Below, piece by piece: positions 14,093 to 22,288 of a stretch of 26,961 bases of DNA. Positions within the stretch are counted from its first letter, which is position 1. Each line of letters starts with the position of its first letter. The notes under the pieces were generated by a model. That model saw nothing but the letters and a program-made list of their open reading frames with translations. It was not told where the DNA came from and made no database searches. The stretch covers positions 1 to 26,961 of the forward strand of contig DAOTUB010000247.1 in assembly GCA_034437455.1 (NCBI GenBank). The letters are read 5' to 3'. The position numbers were made by a program, and so were the translations under genes. This DNA is from DAOTUB01 sp034437455. Lineage in GTDB: Bacteria > Chloroflexota > Anaerolineae > B4-G1.

Positions 14093-15148
14093 CTAGATTA
14101 CTTGTTCAAAAACGTTATCAACTCCTCGCAACGAGAGAGCGGGATTCAAGATCCAGGCATTCAGTTCGAGAAAACGAGGGTAGGGGAAAAAACGGGAGCG
14201 GAAAAGCGGTCCTTTGGCGTAATAGTTCTTGCTCCATTCCAATATGCCAACACAGCCCTGATCTCGACTGGCTTTCCATAAACCGGCCAGCAGCGCCTTT
14301 TTCTCTCTACCGTTCAGTCCTTCCCAATACAGGAAATCGAGCCAGGCCCAGCGGCGAGTTCCCCGCTTACAGACCATATCGTAGATAGTAAAGTTGATAA
14401 ACCCCTCGACAGCACCGTCTCGCTCGTAAACCACCGTAGAGGTGACGTCCTCGGTATCAAGCCGGCGGGCCAATGACTCGGCATCAAAAATGCGGATCAG
14501 GCTATTGGGGTTGGAATAGCGCCCGATCAAAGCGAGTATTTCGATCAGGTCCGCATCGCCGTAAGACCGCACCGCGCCGGAAACCGAGGGAGCCATAATG
14601 GGGCGGTGCGCGCCGAAAAGCCTGATCGCAGTCGCCTCATGCCATTTCAGGTTTTCGCTCTCCACAATGCTCTCAAAATCAACGGGGTGGACGATCGTGT
14701 GCAGTTTCTTTATCACTTTGATACGGCTGCGGGGCTTGAGATATTCTTCAAACATGAGCCACGAGCGGTGCTTTTTCTCCAGGGTCATCAGGGCAAAGTC
14801 GGCGCCGAATTCTTGGTTGCGGCGGAGACATTCGGCAATCAGGTATACGGCGGCGCCCCGATATTCCTTGCGGGCGACCATCATGCAGGAAGCAACTCCC
14901 TTGTAAATCTCGCCGTTGAACCGGTAGTTTCTCGGCAAGTTGGCGACAAAAGCAACCAGTTCGGCGCCGTCGTAAGCGCCGATCAGGAAACGTGGATCCG
15001 GGACGTCGGCAAAGAAATGACGGGTCAGCTTCGGCTGGTATAGATCGGGCCAGGTGTCTTGACCGTATTCCTCGAGCCACGAGTCGCGCGACATAGCCGA
15101 GAGCGCCTCGAGGTTCCCATCAAAATCTCGAATCTCGATTCTTCCCAT
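14093..15148 (-). CDS. Two-domain GNAT-like acyltransferase
   Basis: This ~351-residue soluble protein has two GNAT-like halves. The first (residues ~1-150) has an acyl-CoA/ACP binding-type segment, VARKEYRGAAVYLIAECLRR. The second (~190-350) has strands such as STVVYERDGAVEGFINFTIYD and RRWAWLDFLYWEGL. The expected GxG of motif A is RGAA here, a common variant. It sits directly after the acyl carrier protein gene and before the ATPase, so it probably moves an acyl group from the carrier to an amine acceptor, as in FeeM-like N-acyl amino acid synthases; this is inference. The ATG at 15146-15148 is chosen; a GTG 9 nt upstream overlapping the previous stop is also possible. Confidence 0.75.
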   Translation of the reverse strand: MGRIEIRDFDGNLEALSAMSRDSWLEEYGQDTWPDLYQPKLTRHFFADVPDPRFLIGAYDGAELVAFVANLPRNYRFNGEIYKGVASCMMVARKEYRGAAVYLIAECLRRNQEFGADFALMTLEKKHRSWLMFEEYLKPRSRIKVIKKLHTIVHPVDFESIVESENLKWHEATAIRLFGAHRPIMAPSVSGAVRSYGDADLIEILALIGRYSNPNSLIRIFDAESLARRLDTEDVTSTVVYERDGAVEGFINFTIYDMVCKRGTRRWAWLDFLYWEGLNGREKKALLAGLWKASRDQGCVGILEWSKNYYAKGPLFRSRFFPYPRFLELNAWILNPALSLRGVDNVFEQVI

Positions 15149-15153
15149 GCTTC

Positions 15154-15402
15154 TCACCCAACCATCTGCTGCTGATAATAGCGATAGGCGTCGTCCACTG
15201 TCTGAATCCGCCAGGCTAATTCGAGCGACAGTTCGATGCCCATCTCTTCCAGGCGCAACAGCACCTGGAGCATGCGCATCGAGTCCACACCCAGATCGGT
15301 GATAAAGTAAGCCTCTGGCACAAGCTGCACCACGTCCACGTTCAGCAGATCGGCCAACATCGCCTGGAAGGCTTCAAAAGAGAGCGATTCAGGTCGAGCC
15401 AT
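15154..15402 (-). CDS. Acyl carrier protein (phosphopantetheine attachment)
   Basis: This 82-residue carrier protein is too short for long annotation but clear. The LGVDSMRM motif carries the phosphopantetheine serine (Ser41), surrounded by the four-helix pattern of ACP/PCP domains (FQAMLADLLNVD at the start, LEEMGIELSLE after the serine). The ATG at 15400-15402 has GGAGG about 9 nt upstream. It overlaps the end of the AMP-ligase gene by 14 nt, showing tight coupling. It is probably loaded by that ligase; the phosphopantetheinyl transferase is not in the window. Confidence 0.9.
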   Translation of the reverse strand: MARPESLSFEAFQAMLADLLNVDVVQLVPEAYFITDLGVDSMRMLQVLLRLEEMGIELSLELAWRIQTVDDAYRYYQQQMVG

Positions 15403-16978
15403 CCGGGATTGCCTCCTCCGCTGCCATCTCGCGCAGCTTGAACTTTTGCACCTTGCCGGTGGCGGTCGTGGGCAACCGCTCCTCAAAACGGATATGGGCG
15501 GGAATCTTGAAAGGCGCGATCTGCCCCCGACAAAAGTTCAACACCTCTTTGACCGTCAGCGTTGCACCGGGCTGCGGCTCCAGATAGGCCCAGACCGCCT
15601 CGCTGCCCGCTTTGCTGGGGACGCCGATCACCCCGGCCTGTCGGATCAGCGGATGGCTTTTTAGATACTGTTCGATCTCTGCCGGGTAGACGTTCTCTCC
15701 CCCACGAATGATCAGATCCTTCTTGCGATCCACCAGCGAGAGGTAACCATCCTCGTCCATGGTTCCGACGTCGCCCGTATAGAACCAACCCTCTCCGTCC
15801 AAAACCTCGGCGGTCAGTTCACGTTCGCCATAATAGCCCGTCATCATCTGTGACGTTCGGACGGCGATCTCGCCCCGCTCGCCCACCGGCAATGGCCGTC
15901 GCTCGTCGTCCACGATCTGCACCCGGGCGCCGGGCACGGGCTGGCCCACGGTCGCGCCCACCCGCTCCCACGAATCGTCCGAGCCAGTCCAGCTAATCAC
16001 CATGCTCTCGGTCGTGCCGTACATGTTCTCCAGATGACACCCCATCCGCTCGTGGAGCGCCTGGGCCAGGTCGAGGGGGCAAGACTCGGTAGAAAGAGTA
16101 ATCCGCTGTACCGAAGAGAGGTCGTATTGTTCTTGCCCTGGCATCCGCAGCAGCCATTGGTACATGGTCGGTGAACCGGCGATTTGCGAGACTTTTTCCG
16201 TCTGGATGTATTCTAGCATCTGTTGCGGATCGAAGCGCTCCATCAAAATCACTCGGCCGCCAGCCAGCAGCGTAGCGACGATGCCGAGCAGACCAGCATA
16301 ATGATAGGGCGGAAAAGGCAGCAGCAGGCAACGCAGCAGACGCATATTCAGGCGCGGGTTGACCGCCCGGACCGCGATCCCCCAGTACCGGCTCTGGGTG
16401 TGCACCACCCCTTTGGGCCAGCCCGTCGTGCCGGAGGTATAGGAGATCAGGACGGTGTCGTCGGCAGAGACTTTGGCTGGACACAAAGGCACATCCAGCG
16501 ACATCACATCTTTCAAAGGCAGAAATGTCTCTCCATCCCCATCGGTTGCATCGCGGACGATGACGTGGCGCAAATCAGGCAAGTCGGGGAGCAGGCGGGC
16601 CAACGTCGCCGGGTGATCCTGGCCGTACCAGTTCCGCGTGGTGATCACCACCTTTGCCCCACAATCGGCCAGGATGTGGCGCAGTTCGTGCTCTCCCAGA
16701 AGGGGATTCAGCGGCACGTTGATGTTGCCCATCACCGATGGGAGAAAGACCGTATACACCGCTTCGGGACAGCCGGGCAACAGAATCGCCACCCGGTCGC
16801 CCTTCTGGACGCCCAAAGCCTGTAACCCCGCCGCCAGCGCCTTGACGCGGGCGAATACCTGGCGTCGGGTCAGCCGTTGCTCTTGGAAGATGATATATTC
16901 GCTGGCTGGCCTGAAGCGGAACGCCAGATGAACCAGGTGCTGCGGGTTGATCCAGCCCATCAGTTTTTGGATGACCAT
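15389..16978 (-). CDS. Acyl- or aryl-AMP ligase (ANL superfamily)
   Basis: This 529-residue adenylate-forming enzyme activates a carboxylic acid with ATP and passes it to CoA or to the neighbouring carrier protein. The motifs are complete and in order: P-loop YTSGTTGWPKG (180-190), NMYGTTES, YTGDVG, DRKKDLIIRGGENVYPAEIE with the hinge, and the C-terminal PTTATGKVQKFKLRE with catalytic Lys509. The length is that of fatty-acid or aryl-CoA ligases; a fatty-acyl-AMP-ligase-type insertion is not obvious. It is the first gene of the operon. The ATG at 16976-16978 lies only ~10 nt after the -10 box and has no ribosome site, so translation may start leaderless. Which acid is activated is unknown. Confidence 0.93.
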   Translation of the reverse strand: MVIQKLMGWINPQHLVHLAFRFRPASEYIIFQEQRLTRRQVFARVKALAAGLQALGVQKGDRVAILLPGCPEAVYTVFLPSVMGNINVPLNPLLGEHELRHILADCGAKVVITTRNWYGQDHPATLARLLPDLPDLRHVIVRDATDGDGETFLPLKDVMSLDVPLCPAKVSADDTVLISYTSGTTGWPKGVVHTQSRYWGIAVRAVNPRLNMRLLRCLLLPFPPYHYAGLLGIVATLLAGGRVILMERFDPQQMLEYIQTEKVSQIAGSPTMYQWLLRMPGQEQYDLSSVQRITLSTESCPLDLAQALHERMGCHLENMYGTTESMVISWTGSDDSWERVGATVGQPVPGARVQIVDDERRPLPVGERGEIAVRTSQMMTGYYGERELTAEVLDGEGWFYTGDVGTMDEDGYLSLVDRKKDLIIRGGENVYPAEIEQYLKSHPLIRQAGVIGVPSKAGSEAVWAYLEPQPGATLTVKEVLNFCRGQIAPFKIPAHIRFEERLPTTATGKVQKFKLREMAAEEAIPDGST

Positions 16979-16988
16979 AGCGTGGCAA

Positions 16989-17018
16989 AGTATACCATAG
17001 GGAGGAAGGCATTGTCAA
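16989..17018 (-). promoter_or_regulatory. Promoter of the acyl/sulfo/export operon, nearly leaderless
   Basis: On the minus strand TTGACA (17013-17018) and TATACT (16989-16994) are spaced by 18 bp. Transcription should begin near 16982, leaving only four or five bases before the ATG at 16978. The absence of any Shine-Dalgarno sequence fits a leaderless message. Confidence 0.65.
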
Positions 17019-17050
17019 CTTGGGCCTGGTGTGGGAGACTGATGCTTGAC

Positions 17051-17078
17051 TTGCCACACTTTGCTAGGCATGTATAAT
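17051..17078 (+). promoter_or_regulatory. Candidate sigma70-type promoter of the Bat-like cluster
   Basis: TTGCCA (17051-17056) and TATAAT (17073-17078) are separated by 16 bp. An alternative TTGACT lies 5 bases earlier but with 21-bp spacing. The promoter points to the VWA gene beginning at 17215 and is divergent from the operon promoter ~60 bp away, so regulation of both could be shared. Confidence 0.55.
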
Positions 17079-17214
17079 TGACGCTGGCTGATTTGTTTAT
17101 CAGGGCAACGGATGAAAAGCTGATGAGCGGATATTTCTTCACTGCAATTATTATGCCAACAACAACAAGAACCCATCATCCGTTTATCTGTTGTCATCCG
17201 TTGCATCAATCAAA

Positions 17215-18225
17215 ATGGATTTTGCTAAACCACATTATCTATACCTATTGGGATTGATACCCCTGGCAGCGATCTTTTTGGCCTGGACCGGATCGCAGCG
17301 AAGGGCAACCCTGGCCCGGCTAGGCGTACCATCTCTCACCGCCACGCTCAGCGCCAGCGTGAGCCAGCGCAAGCGGCGCTGGAAGACGGCGCTCTGGTTC
17401 GCGGCGCTCGCCCTCCTCGTCACAGCGCTGGCCCGCCCGCTCTGGGGAACCCAGGTGATGGTCAACGTCCAGGAGGGCGTCGATGTGATGGTGGCGCTCG
17501 ACGTCTCCTCGAGCATGCTGGCCGAGGACATCAAGCTGAACCGGTTGGCGCGGGCCAAGCTGACCATCGAGGAACTGATGGATCGCCTGGGTGGGAACGA
17601 CGTAGGACTTGTGATTTTCTCAGGCGCGGCCTTTGTCCAGTTCCCCTTGACCGCCGATTTTTACACGGCGCGCTCGTTTCTGGACGGCGTGGGGCCGGGG
17701 TCGATCTCGCGGCCCGGCACGGCGTTGGCGAGGGCGATCCGCGTGGCGTTGGATGGCTTTCCCGAAGAGCGCGCCTCCAGCCGCGTCATCCTGCTCCTCA
17801 CCGACGGCGAGGGGCACGAGGGGGACGCGCTGGCCATGGCGCAGGAAGCCGCCGGGCAGAACGTCATCATCCACGCCATCGGCTTTGGCTCGCCACAGGG
17901 CGAGCCGATCCCCATCCGCGACGACGCGGGGAACCTGACGGGCTACAAAAAGAACGGACAGGGCGAGATGGTGCTCTCGCGCCTGGACGAGATCACGCTC
18001 CAGCAGATCGCCGGAGAGACGGGCGGGCTCTATTTTCGCGCCAGCGCCGCGGGCGAGGAGGTGGATGCCATCGTCGAGAACATCGCCGCGCTGGAGACGG
18101 GCGAGGGAGAGGAACAATTCGAGACGCAGGGCGTGGAACGGTTCGAGTGGTTTGCAGGCGCGGCGCTCTTGGTGCTGACTGCTGATCTGCTCATCAGCGA
18201 CAGAAAAACAGAGAGCGGAGATTAG
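17215..18225 (+). CDS. BatB-like VWA domain membrane protein
   Basis: This 336-residue VWA protein of the Bat (aerotolerance-like) system has two N-terminal helices (YLYLLGLIPLAAIFLAW and TALWFAALALLVTALARP), a VWA domain with MIDAS DVSSS (Asp96, Ser98, Ser100), TDGEGHEG for the later metal contact, and a C-terminal helix (FAGAALLVLTADLLI). The stretch GEPIPIRDDAGNLTGYKKNGQGE is the BatB-type insertion. I chose the ATG at 17215 because the upstream TTG codons belong to a repeat and DFAKPHYLYLL is the family's usual start. No clear ribosome site is visible. It begins the plus-strand cluster of MoxR/Bat genes, thought to assemble a periplasmic complex in other bacteria. Confidence 0.88.
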   Translation: MDFAKPHYLYLLGLIPLAAIFLAWTGSQRRATLARLGVPSLTATLSASVSQRKRRWKTALWFAALALLVTALARPLWGTQVMVNVQEGVDVMVALDVSSSMLAEDIKLNRLARAKLTIEELMDRLGGNDVGLVIFSGAAFVQFPLTADFYTARSFLDGVGPGSISRPGTALARAIRVALDGFPEERASSRVILLLTDGEGHEGDALAMAQEAAGQNVIIHAIGFGSPQGEPIPIRDDAGNLTGYKKNGQGEMVLSRLDEITLQQIAGETGGLYFRASAAGEEVDAIVENIAALETGEGEEQFETQGVERFEWFAGAALLVLTADLLISDRKTESGD

Positions 18226-18321
18226 ACAATAGCCACACTCGCGTACATTATAGAAGTACTAGTTTGGAATCGGACAGTGCTACCTAACTCGGATTGGGCG
18301 GCGGAAGAGTAGAACAAAACG

Positions 18322-19236
18322 ATGGGCAAACTACGCAACCTGTTGATCTTTGTGGTTCTCCTTCTGCAATCCTGTACCATCTTGCAGCCAGAATCACCTA
18401 CTACGCTTTCAATTGGCGACAGTGACGAACAAATCGCTTATGCCTGTAAACATGACGATAAAGTCAATATCTGCTTGATAAACAGCGATGGATCAGAGCA
18501 GGCAAAACTGACTGACGATTTTGCTGACAGCTATTTTGCCCCTGCTTGGTCGCCTGATGGGGAACGTCTTGCCTTCAACTGCTACTTCAGTGAACCAACA
18601 CGTAATTGGTCAGGAACAGAAATCTGTGTGATGAATGCTGACGGTTCAGAGCCGAGACAATTAAACCAAAGTGGGGGTGATGACACACAACCCTCCTGGT
18701 CGCCAGACGGGACAGTAATCATCTTCGCCACCACTCGACGGGGATACAGGCAGCTCTTTGCTATAAGTGCAGATGGCTCAAAGGAGAATCCCATCACGTT
18801 AGAACGCTCAAAGAACCTGACTCCAGCCTGGTCGCCAGATGGTCAGAAGATAACTTTCACTACAGATCGTGACGGAAACGATGAAGTCTATGTTATGAAT
18901 GCTGACGGGTCTAATCCGATCAACCTTACCAAGAATCCAGCAGATGATTCATTTCCAACTTGGTCACCCGATGGTAAGAAGATTGCCTTTGTCTCGGAGC
19001 GTGATGGCAACAAAGAAATCTATGCTATGGACATTGATGGAACAGTGCAGATCAATCTTACGCGAAATCGAGCTGATGATAACCAACCTGCCTGGTCACC
19101 AGATGGCACACGAATCGCATTCGTATCGAAACGGGGCTTGCGCAACCAAATATATGTGATGAATGCGGATGGCACAGCACAAACCAAGATCACAAATGAT
19201 TCCGCCGACAATTATGCCCCGGCTTGGCGACCGTGA
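18322..19236 (+). CDS. PD40/TolB-like beta-propeller lipoprotein
   Basis: This 304-residue predicted lipoprotein has a signal with lipobox LLQSC (Cys18). The rest is six PD40 (WD40-like) repeats of ~42 residues, each with WSPDG plus an IYVMNADGS- or EIYAMDIDG-like strand, matching the propeller of TolB. The gene is clearly richer in A and T than both neighbours and has poor ribosome binding signals. It is inserted between batB- and batC-like genes, where no such protein is expected, which suggests a late arrival. It may bind a periplasmic partner; function is unknown. Confidence 0.9.
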   Translation: MGKLRNLLIFVVLLLQSCTILQPESPTTLSIGDSDEQIAYACKHDDKVNICLINSDGSEQAKLTDDFADSYFAPAWSPDGERLAFNCYFSEPTRNWSGTEICVMNADGSEPRQLNQSGGDDTQPSWSPDGTVIIFATTRRGYRQLFAISADGSKENPITLERSKNLTPAWSPDGQKITFTTDRDGNDEVYVMNADGSNPINLTKNPADDSFPTWSPDGKKIAFVSERDGNKEIYAMDIDGTVQINLTRNRADDNQPAWSPDGTRIAFVSKRGLRNQIYVMNADGTAQTKITNDSADNYAPAWRP

Positions 19237-19278
19237 GTATGGTTATACAGCAAAGAGTTCCACGCCATAGGATGAAGC

Positions 19279-20043
19279 ATGCGCCGCCAGACAATAAATA
19301 GAAAAATGGACACGCATCACGCATCACGCATCACGTTTTACGCTTTACTCTTGCTCGCCCTGTCTGCCTGCGCATCTCCGGCGGTTCGTCACAACGAGGC
19401 GGGGAACGAGCACTTTGCCAAGAGCGCCTACGAGGACGCCAGCGTCGAGTACCGGCTGGCCCAGGTGGACGAGCCGGACGTCGCGGAGCCTTATTACAAC
19501 GCGGCGAACGCCTACAACCGCATGAGCCAGATCGACGCCGCGTTGGCGCAGACGGAGCAGGCACTCAAGACCGCGGACCCGGCGCTGGCGGCGCAGGCGT
19601 GGTACAACCTGGGCAACGCTTTTTTCGACGCCGAACAGTGGCCCCAGGCCATCGAAGCGTACCAGGAATCGCTGCGGCTCCAACCGGACGACCTCGACGC
19701 GAAGCACAACCTGGAGTTGGCTCTGCAAAAATTGGAGGAACAGCAGCAGCAACAGGAACAAGAGCAGGAGCAGCAAGAACAAGAACAGCAGGAACAGGAA
19801 CAGAGCGAGCAAGGCGAAACGACGCCGACGCCCGAAGGTGAGTCCGCCTCGTCTTCAGAGCAAGAGAGCGACGAGAACGAACAACCAACGCCGCAGCCCT
19901 CAAGCGCGCCTCAGGAGGAGGGTATGACGGAAGAACAGGCGCTCCAACTCTTGCAAGCCCTGCTTGACGACAGCCAGACCTTGCAGGAACGGCTACAGGA
20001 GATCCACCAGTCGCCCGGCCCAGCGCCAGACCAGGACTGGTAA
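19279..20043 (+). CDS. BatC-like TPR lipoprotein with Gln/Glu-rich tract
   Basis: This 254-residue predicted lipoprotein has lipobox LLALSAC (Cys31), about three TPR repeats (residues ~35-150, with AWYNLGNAFFDAEQWPQAI), a long Gln/Glu-rich stretch (~152-185) and a Ser/Thr/Pro linker. It ends with a short helical segment (MTEEQALQLLQALLDD). This is the BatC pattern. The start is uncertain: ATG 19279 has a weak GGAT, and ATG 19306 has no site but would give a compact signal peptide. The N-terminus THHASRIT is encoded by a 7-bp tandem repeat (19311-19335). Confidence 0.82.
   Translation: MRRQTINRKMDTHHASRITFYALLLLALSACASPAVRHNEAGNEHFAKSAYEDASVEYRLAQVDEPDVAEPYYNAANAYNRMSQIDAALAQTEQALKTADPALAAQAWYNLGNAFFDAEQWPQAIEAYQESLRLQPDDLDAKHNLELALQKLEEQQQQQEQEQEQQEQEQQEQEQSEQGETTPTPEGESASSSEQESDENEQPTPQPSSAPQEEGMTEEQALQLLQALLDDSQTLQERLQEIHQSPGPAPDQDW
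19311..19335. repeat. Heptamer tract cacgcat x3.5
   Basis: Three and a half exact copies of the 7-mer cacgcat lie over the start of the BatC-like gene and are translated as part of its N-terminus. Similar 7-mer tracts lie at 20226-20246 and 25048-25075. Confidence 0.85.
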
Positions 20044-20068
20044 AGTTATTACTCAGGCTCCCCTGATT

Positions 20069-20189
20069 CGTCATTCCGAGCGACCAAAGGGAGAGCGGAC
20101 GCTGCACGTCCGACGGAATCTCTCGTCGGAGTCGCGTTTGCCATTGCAAATGGAGATTCCTCGACTCGCTACGCTCGCTCGGAATGACG
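20069..20189. repeat. Palindromic intergenic element 1
   Basis: The perfect 15-bp arms CGTCATTCCGAGCGA (20069-20083) and TCGCTCGGAATGACG (20175-20189) bound a ~120-bp unit between batC- and batD-like genes. The inner part has further partial pairing (ggaatct/agattcc and ccatt/aatgg). This type of gtcattccgagcga element is a familiar dispersed intergenic repeat in environmental bacterial genomes. Confidence 0.85.
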
Positions 20190-20215
20190 GGGCTGAGAGT
20201 AACCAGTAAATAGAA

Positions 20216-22003
20216 ATGAACAAGTTACGCAATACGCAATACGCATTATGTTTCCTAACGCTAGCCTGTGTGCTTGGGTCGCTCCTGGCCTCCGTTAGCC
20301 CCGCCCTTGCGCAAGACGACGTCACCTTTACCGCGTCGGTGGACCGAAACACGATCAGCACGGATGACCTGCTGACCTTGCAGTTGACGCTCGCCGGGAG
20401 CTTTCGCGGTGTCGACCAGCCGCAGCTTCCCCCGCTGGATGGCTTTGCCGTCGTCGGCTCCAGCCAGTCGAGCCAGTTCAGCATCGTCAACGGCAAGATG
20501 TCGTCGCAGGTCGTCTTCACGTACCGCCTCCAGCCGACGAAGGTAGGCGCGCTGACCATCCCCGCCATCGCCATCCAGATCGGCGGGCAGACCTACCAGA
20601 GCGAACCGGTCGCCGTCGAGGTGACGCTGGGTTCCGCGCCCCAGGCGCAGCAGCCCGACACAGAAGCTCCCGCCGACACCACCGCCCCCACCGAGCTGGC
20701 CGGGCAGAACCTCTACGTCGAGGCGGACGTGGACAACCCAGCGCCGGTAGTCGGCCAGCAGATCATTTACCGCTTCCGCTTCTACCAGGCGATCAGCGTG
20801 TTCAACCAGCCGAGCTTGAATTGGCCGGACTTTGTCGGCTTTTTGCACTATGACCTGACGCCCAACAACCAATACTACCAGCACGTCGAAGGACGCGAGT
20901 ACCTGGTCACCGAGGTGCGCCGGGCGTTGTTCCCCACCGTGCCGGGCGAGACAACCCTCGCGCCTTCGACGTTGACCATCCCCGGCGACATGTTCAACCA
21001 GGGCGTCGAGTTGCAGACGAACTCCGTCAGCGTGGACGTGCGCCTACTGCCCGAAGGAGCGCCGGAGGATTTCGCCGGGAGCGTGGGGCAGTTCGAGATC
21101 GAGACCTGGGTAGCCCCGACCGAGAGCCGCGTCAACGAGCCGGTGACGCTTTTCGTGCGCGTGACCGGCTCGGGCAACGTCGACGTGCTCCCCGACCCCA
21201 CCGAGGGCGCGGAGGAGATGCTGGCAGGCTGGCGCGTCTACGACCCCCAGGTCACGACGAACGTGGGCCAGGAGGGCGACGTCATCCAGGGTGAAAAGCT
21301 GTTCGAGCGCCCGCTCGTGCCGAGGACCGATGGCGAACTGACCATCCCGTCCTTTGGCCTGAGTTTTTTCGACCCGGCGGAGGGGGCGTATCGCCGCGTC
21401 GAGACAGAACCACTGTCGGTCCGCGTCGAGCCGGGCGAGGCGCAGGCCCCCGGCCCCGTCGTGGTCGGCAAGCAGGACGTGGTCGTGCTGGCGAGCGATA
21501 TCCGGCACATCAAGCCCGCGCCGCCCGCGCTGGCGACCGACCGCACGCCCTTGCTGGCGCAGCCGCTCTACTGGGTGGGCTGGGGGGTACCGCTATTGGC
21601 CGTGGTCGGCACCTGGCTGTGGGATCGCCGCCGCCGCTACCTGGAGCACGACGTCGCCTACGCCCGCGCCCAGCGCGCCCGACGACTGGCCCGCCAGCGA
21701 TTATCGGAGGCGCGCAAGCTTGTCGAGACGGACCAAGACGCAGCCTACGCCGCCGTCGCCCGCGCCCTCACCGCGTACCTGGGCGACAAGTGCAACCTCC
21801 CTGCGGCGGGCCTGACCCGCGACACGATCCAGCGGACGCTGAACGAATGCTCGGTTCCGGATGAAGAGACAAGCCGCCTGTTAGCCTGCCTTGATTGGGC
21901 CGACTCGGGCCGTTTCGCCCCCACCGCTGCGGGGCGGGACGTGAGCGAGCTGGTGCAAGAATCGGAAGAGATTATCATCGAGTTGGAGGAACGGATAAGG
22001 TAG
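20216..22003 (+). CDS. batD: BatD-like membrane-anchored protein
   Basis: This 595-residue BatD-family protein has a signal peptide cleaved near ALAQ|DD (~32), a long extracytoplasmic region of several Ig-like beta domains (~35-430; DDVTFTASVDRNTISTDDLLTL at the start is typical), a single membrane helix (~447-465, VGWGVPLLAVVGTWLW) and a C-terminal cytosolic helical domain (~470-595) ending in an acidic helix. Length and layout match BatD. Its first codons arise from a 7-bp repeat (NTQYAL); the ATG at 20216 has a weak ribosome site. It lies between the BatC- and BatE-like genes. The symbol is by family resemblance only. Confidence 0.88.
   Translation: MNKLRNTQYALCFLTLACVLGSLLASVSPALAQDDVTFTASVDRNTISTDDLLTLQLTLAGSFRGVDQPQLPPLDGFAVVGSSQSSQFSIVNGKMSSQVVFTYRLQPTKVGALTIPAIAIQIGGQTYQSEPVAVEVTLGSAPQAQQPDTEAPADTTAPTELAGQNLYVEADVDNPAPVVGQQIIYRFRFYQAISVFNQPSLNWPDFVGFLHYDLTPNNQYYQHVEGREYLVTEVRRALFPTVPGETTLAPSTLTIPGDMFNQGVELQTNSVSVDVRLLPEGAPEDFAGSVGQFEIETWVAPTESRVNEPVTLFVRVTGSGNVDVLPDPTEGAEEMLAGWRVYDPQVTTNVGQEGDVIQGEKLFERPLVPRTDGELTIPSFGLSFFDPAEGAYRRVETEPLSVRVEPGEAQAPGPVVVGKQDVVVLASDIRHIKPAPPALATDRTPLLAQPLYWVGWGVPLLAVVGTWLWDRRRRYLEHDVAYARAQRARRLARQRLSEARKLVETDQDAAYAAVARALTAYLGDKCNLPAAGLTRDTIQRTLNECSVPDEETSRLLACLDWADSGRFAPTAAGRDVSELVQESEEIIIELEERIR
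20226..20246. repeat. Heptamer tract tacgcaa x3
   Basis: There are two exact tacgcaa units and one variant (tacgcat) inside the first codons of the batD-like gene, giving the peptide NTQYAL. It is another 7-mer tract at a gene start. Confidence 0.8.
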
Positions 22004-22042
22004 AAGTATCTTTTCAATGATTTGGGGCGCAGCAAATTCAGC

Positions 22043-22156
22043 GCCGGTTGAGTAAGCTCGGAGCGTAGCGGAGGGCTGTATCGAAACCAAGCGAGTTACC
22101 TGTAGAGTCGCTCGCATCCTTGGTTTCGATACGACCTGAAGGTCTACTCAACCGGC
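22043..22156. repeat. Palindromic intergenic element 2
   Basis: Outer arms GCCGGTTGAGTA (22043-22054) and TACTCAACCGGC (22145-22156) and inner arms GTATCGAAACCAAG (22078-22091) and CTTGGTTTCGATAC (22119-22132) are perfect. They form a ~114-bp cruciform-capable unit between batD- and batE-like genes, unrelated in sequence to element 1. A further short inverted heptamer-type repeat lies at 22249-22272. Confidence 0.85.
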
Positions 22157-22288
22157 GGATGCTCGCTACGTTGTTCAGGCTTAAATGGCCACTTGATACG
22201 GCGATACCCAAAGATATTGAGACGATACAAGTAAAGCGTGTTCGTATTGCGTGGTTCGTAAACGAAATACGCGACACGCCGAACAAAG

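Noticed and set aside
17191..17214. Upstream TTG start for the BatB-like gene
   Set aside because: The extra residues come from a degenerate repeat and do not match the family N-terminus; the ATG at 17215 fits better.
19311..20246. Short repeats considered as a CRISPR array
   Set aside because: The units are 7 bp, have no spacers, and lie within coding starts; no cas genes are present.
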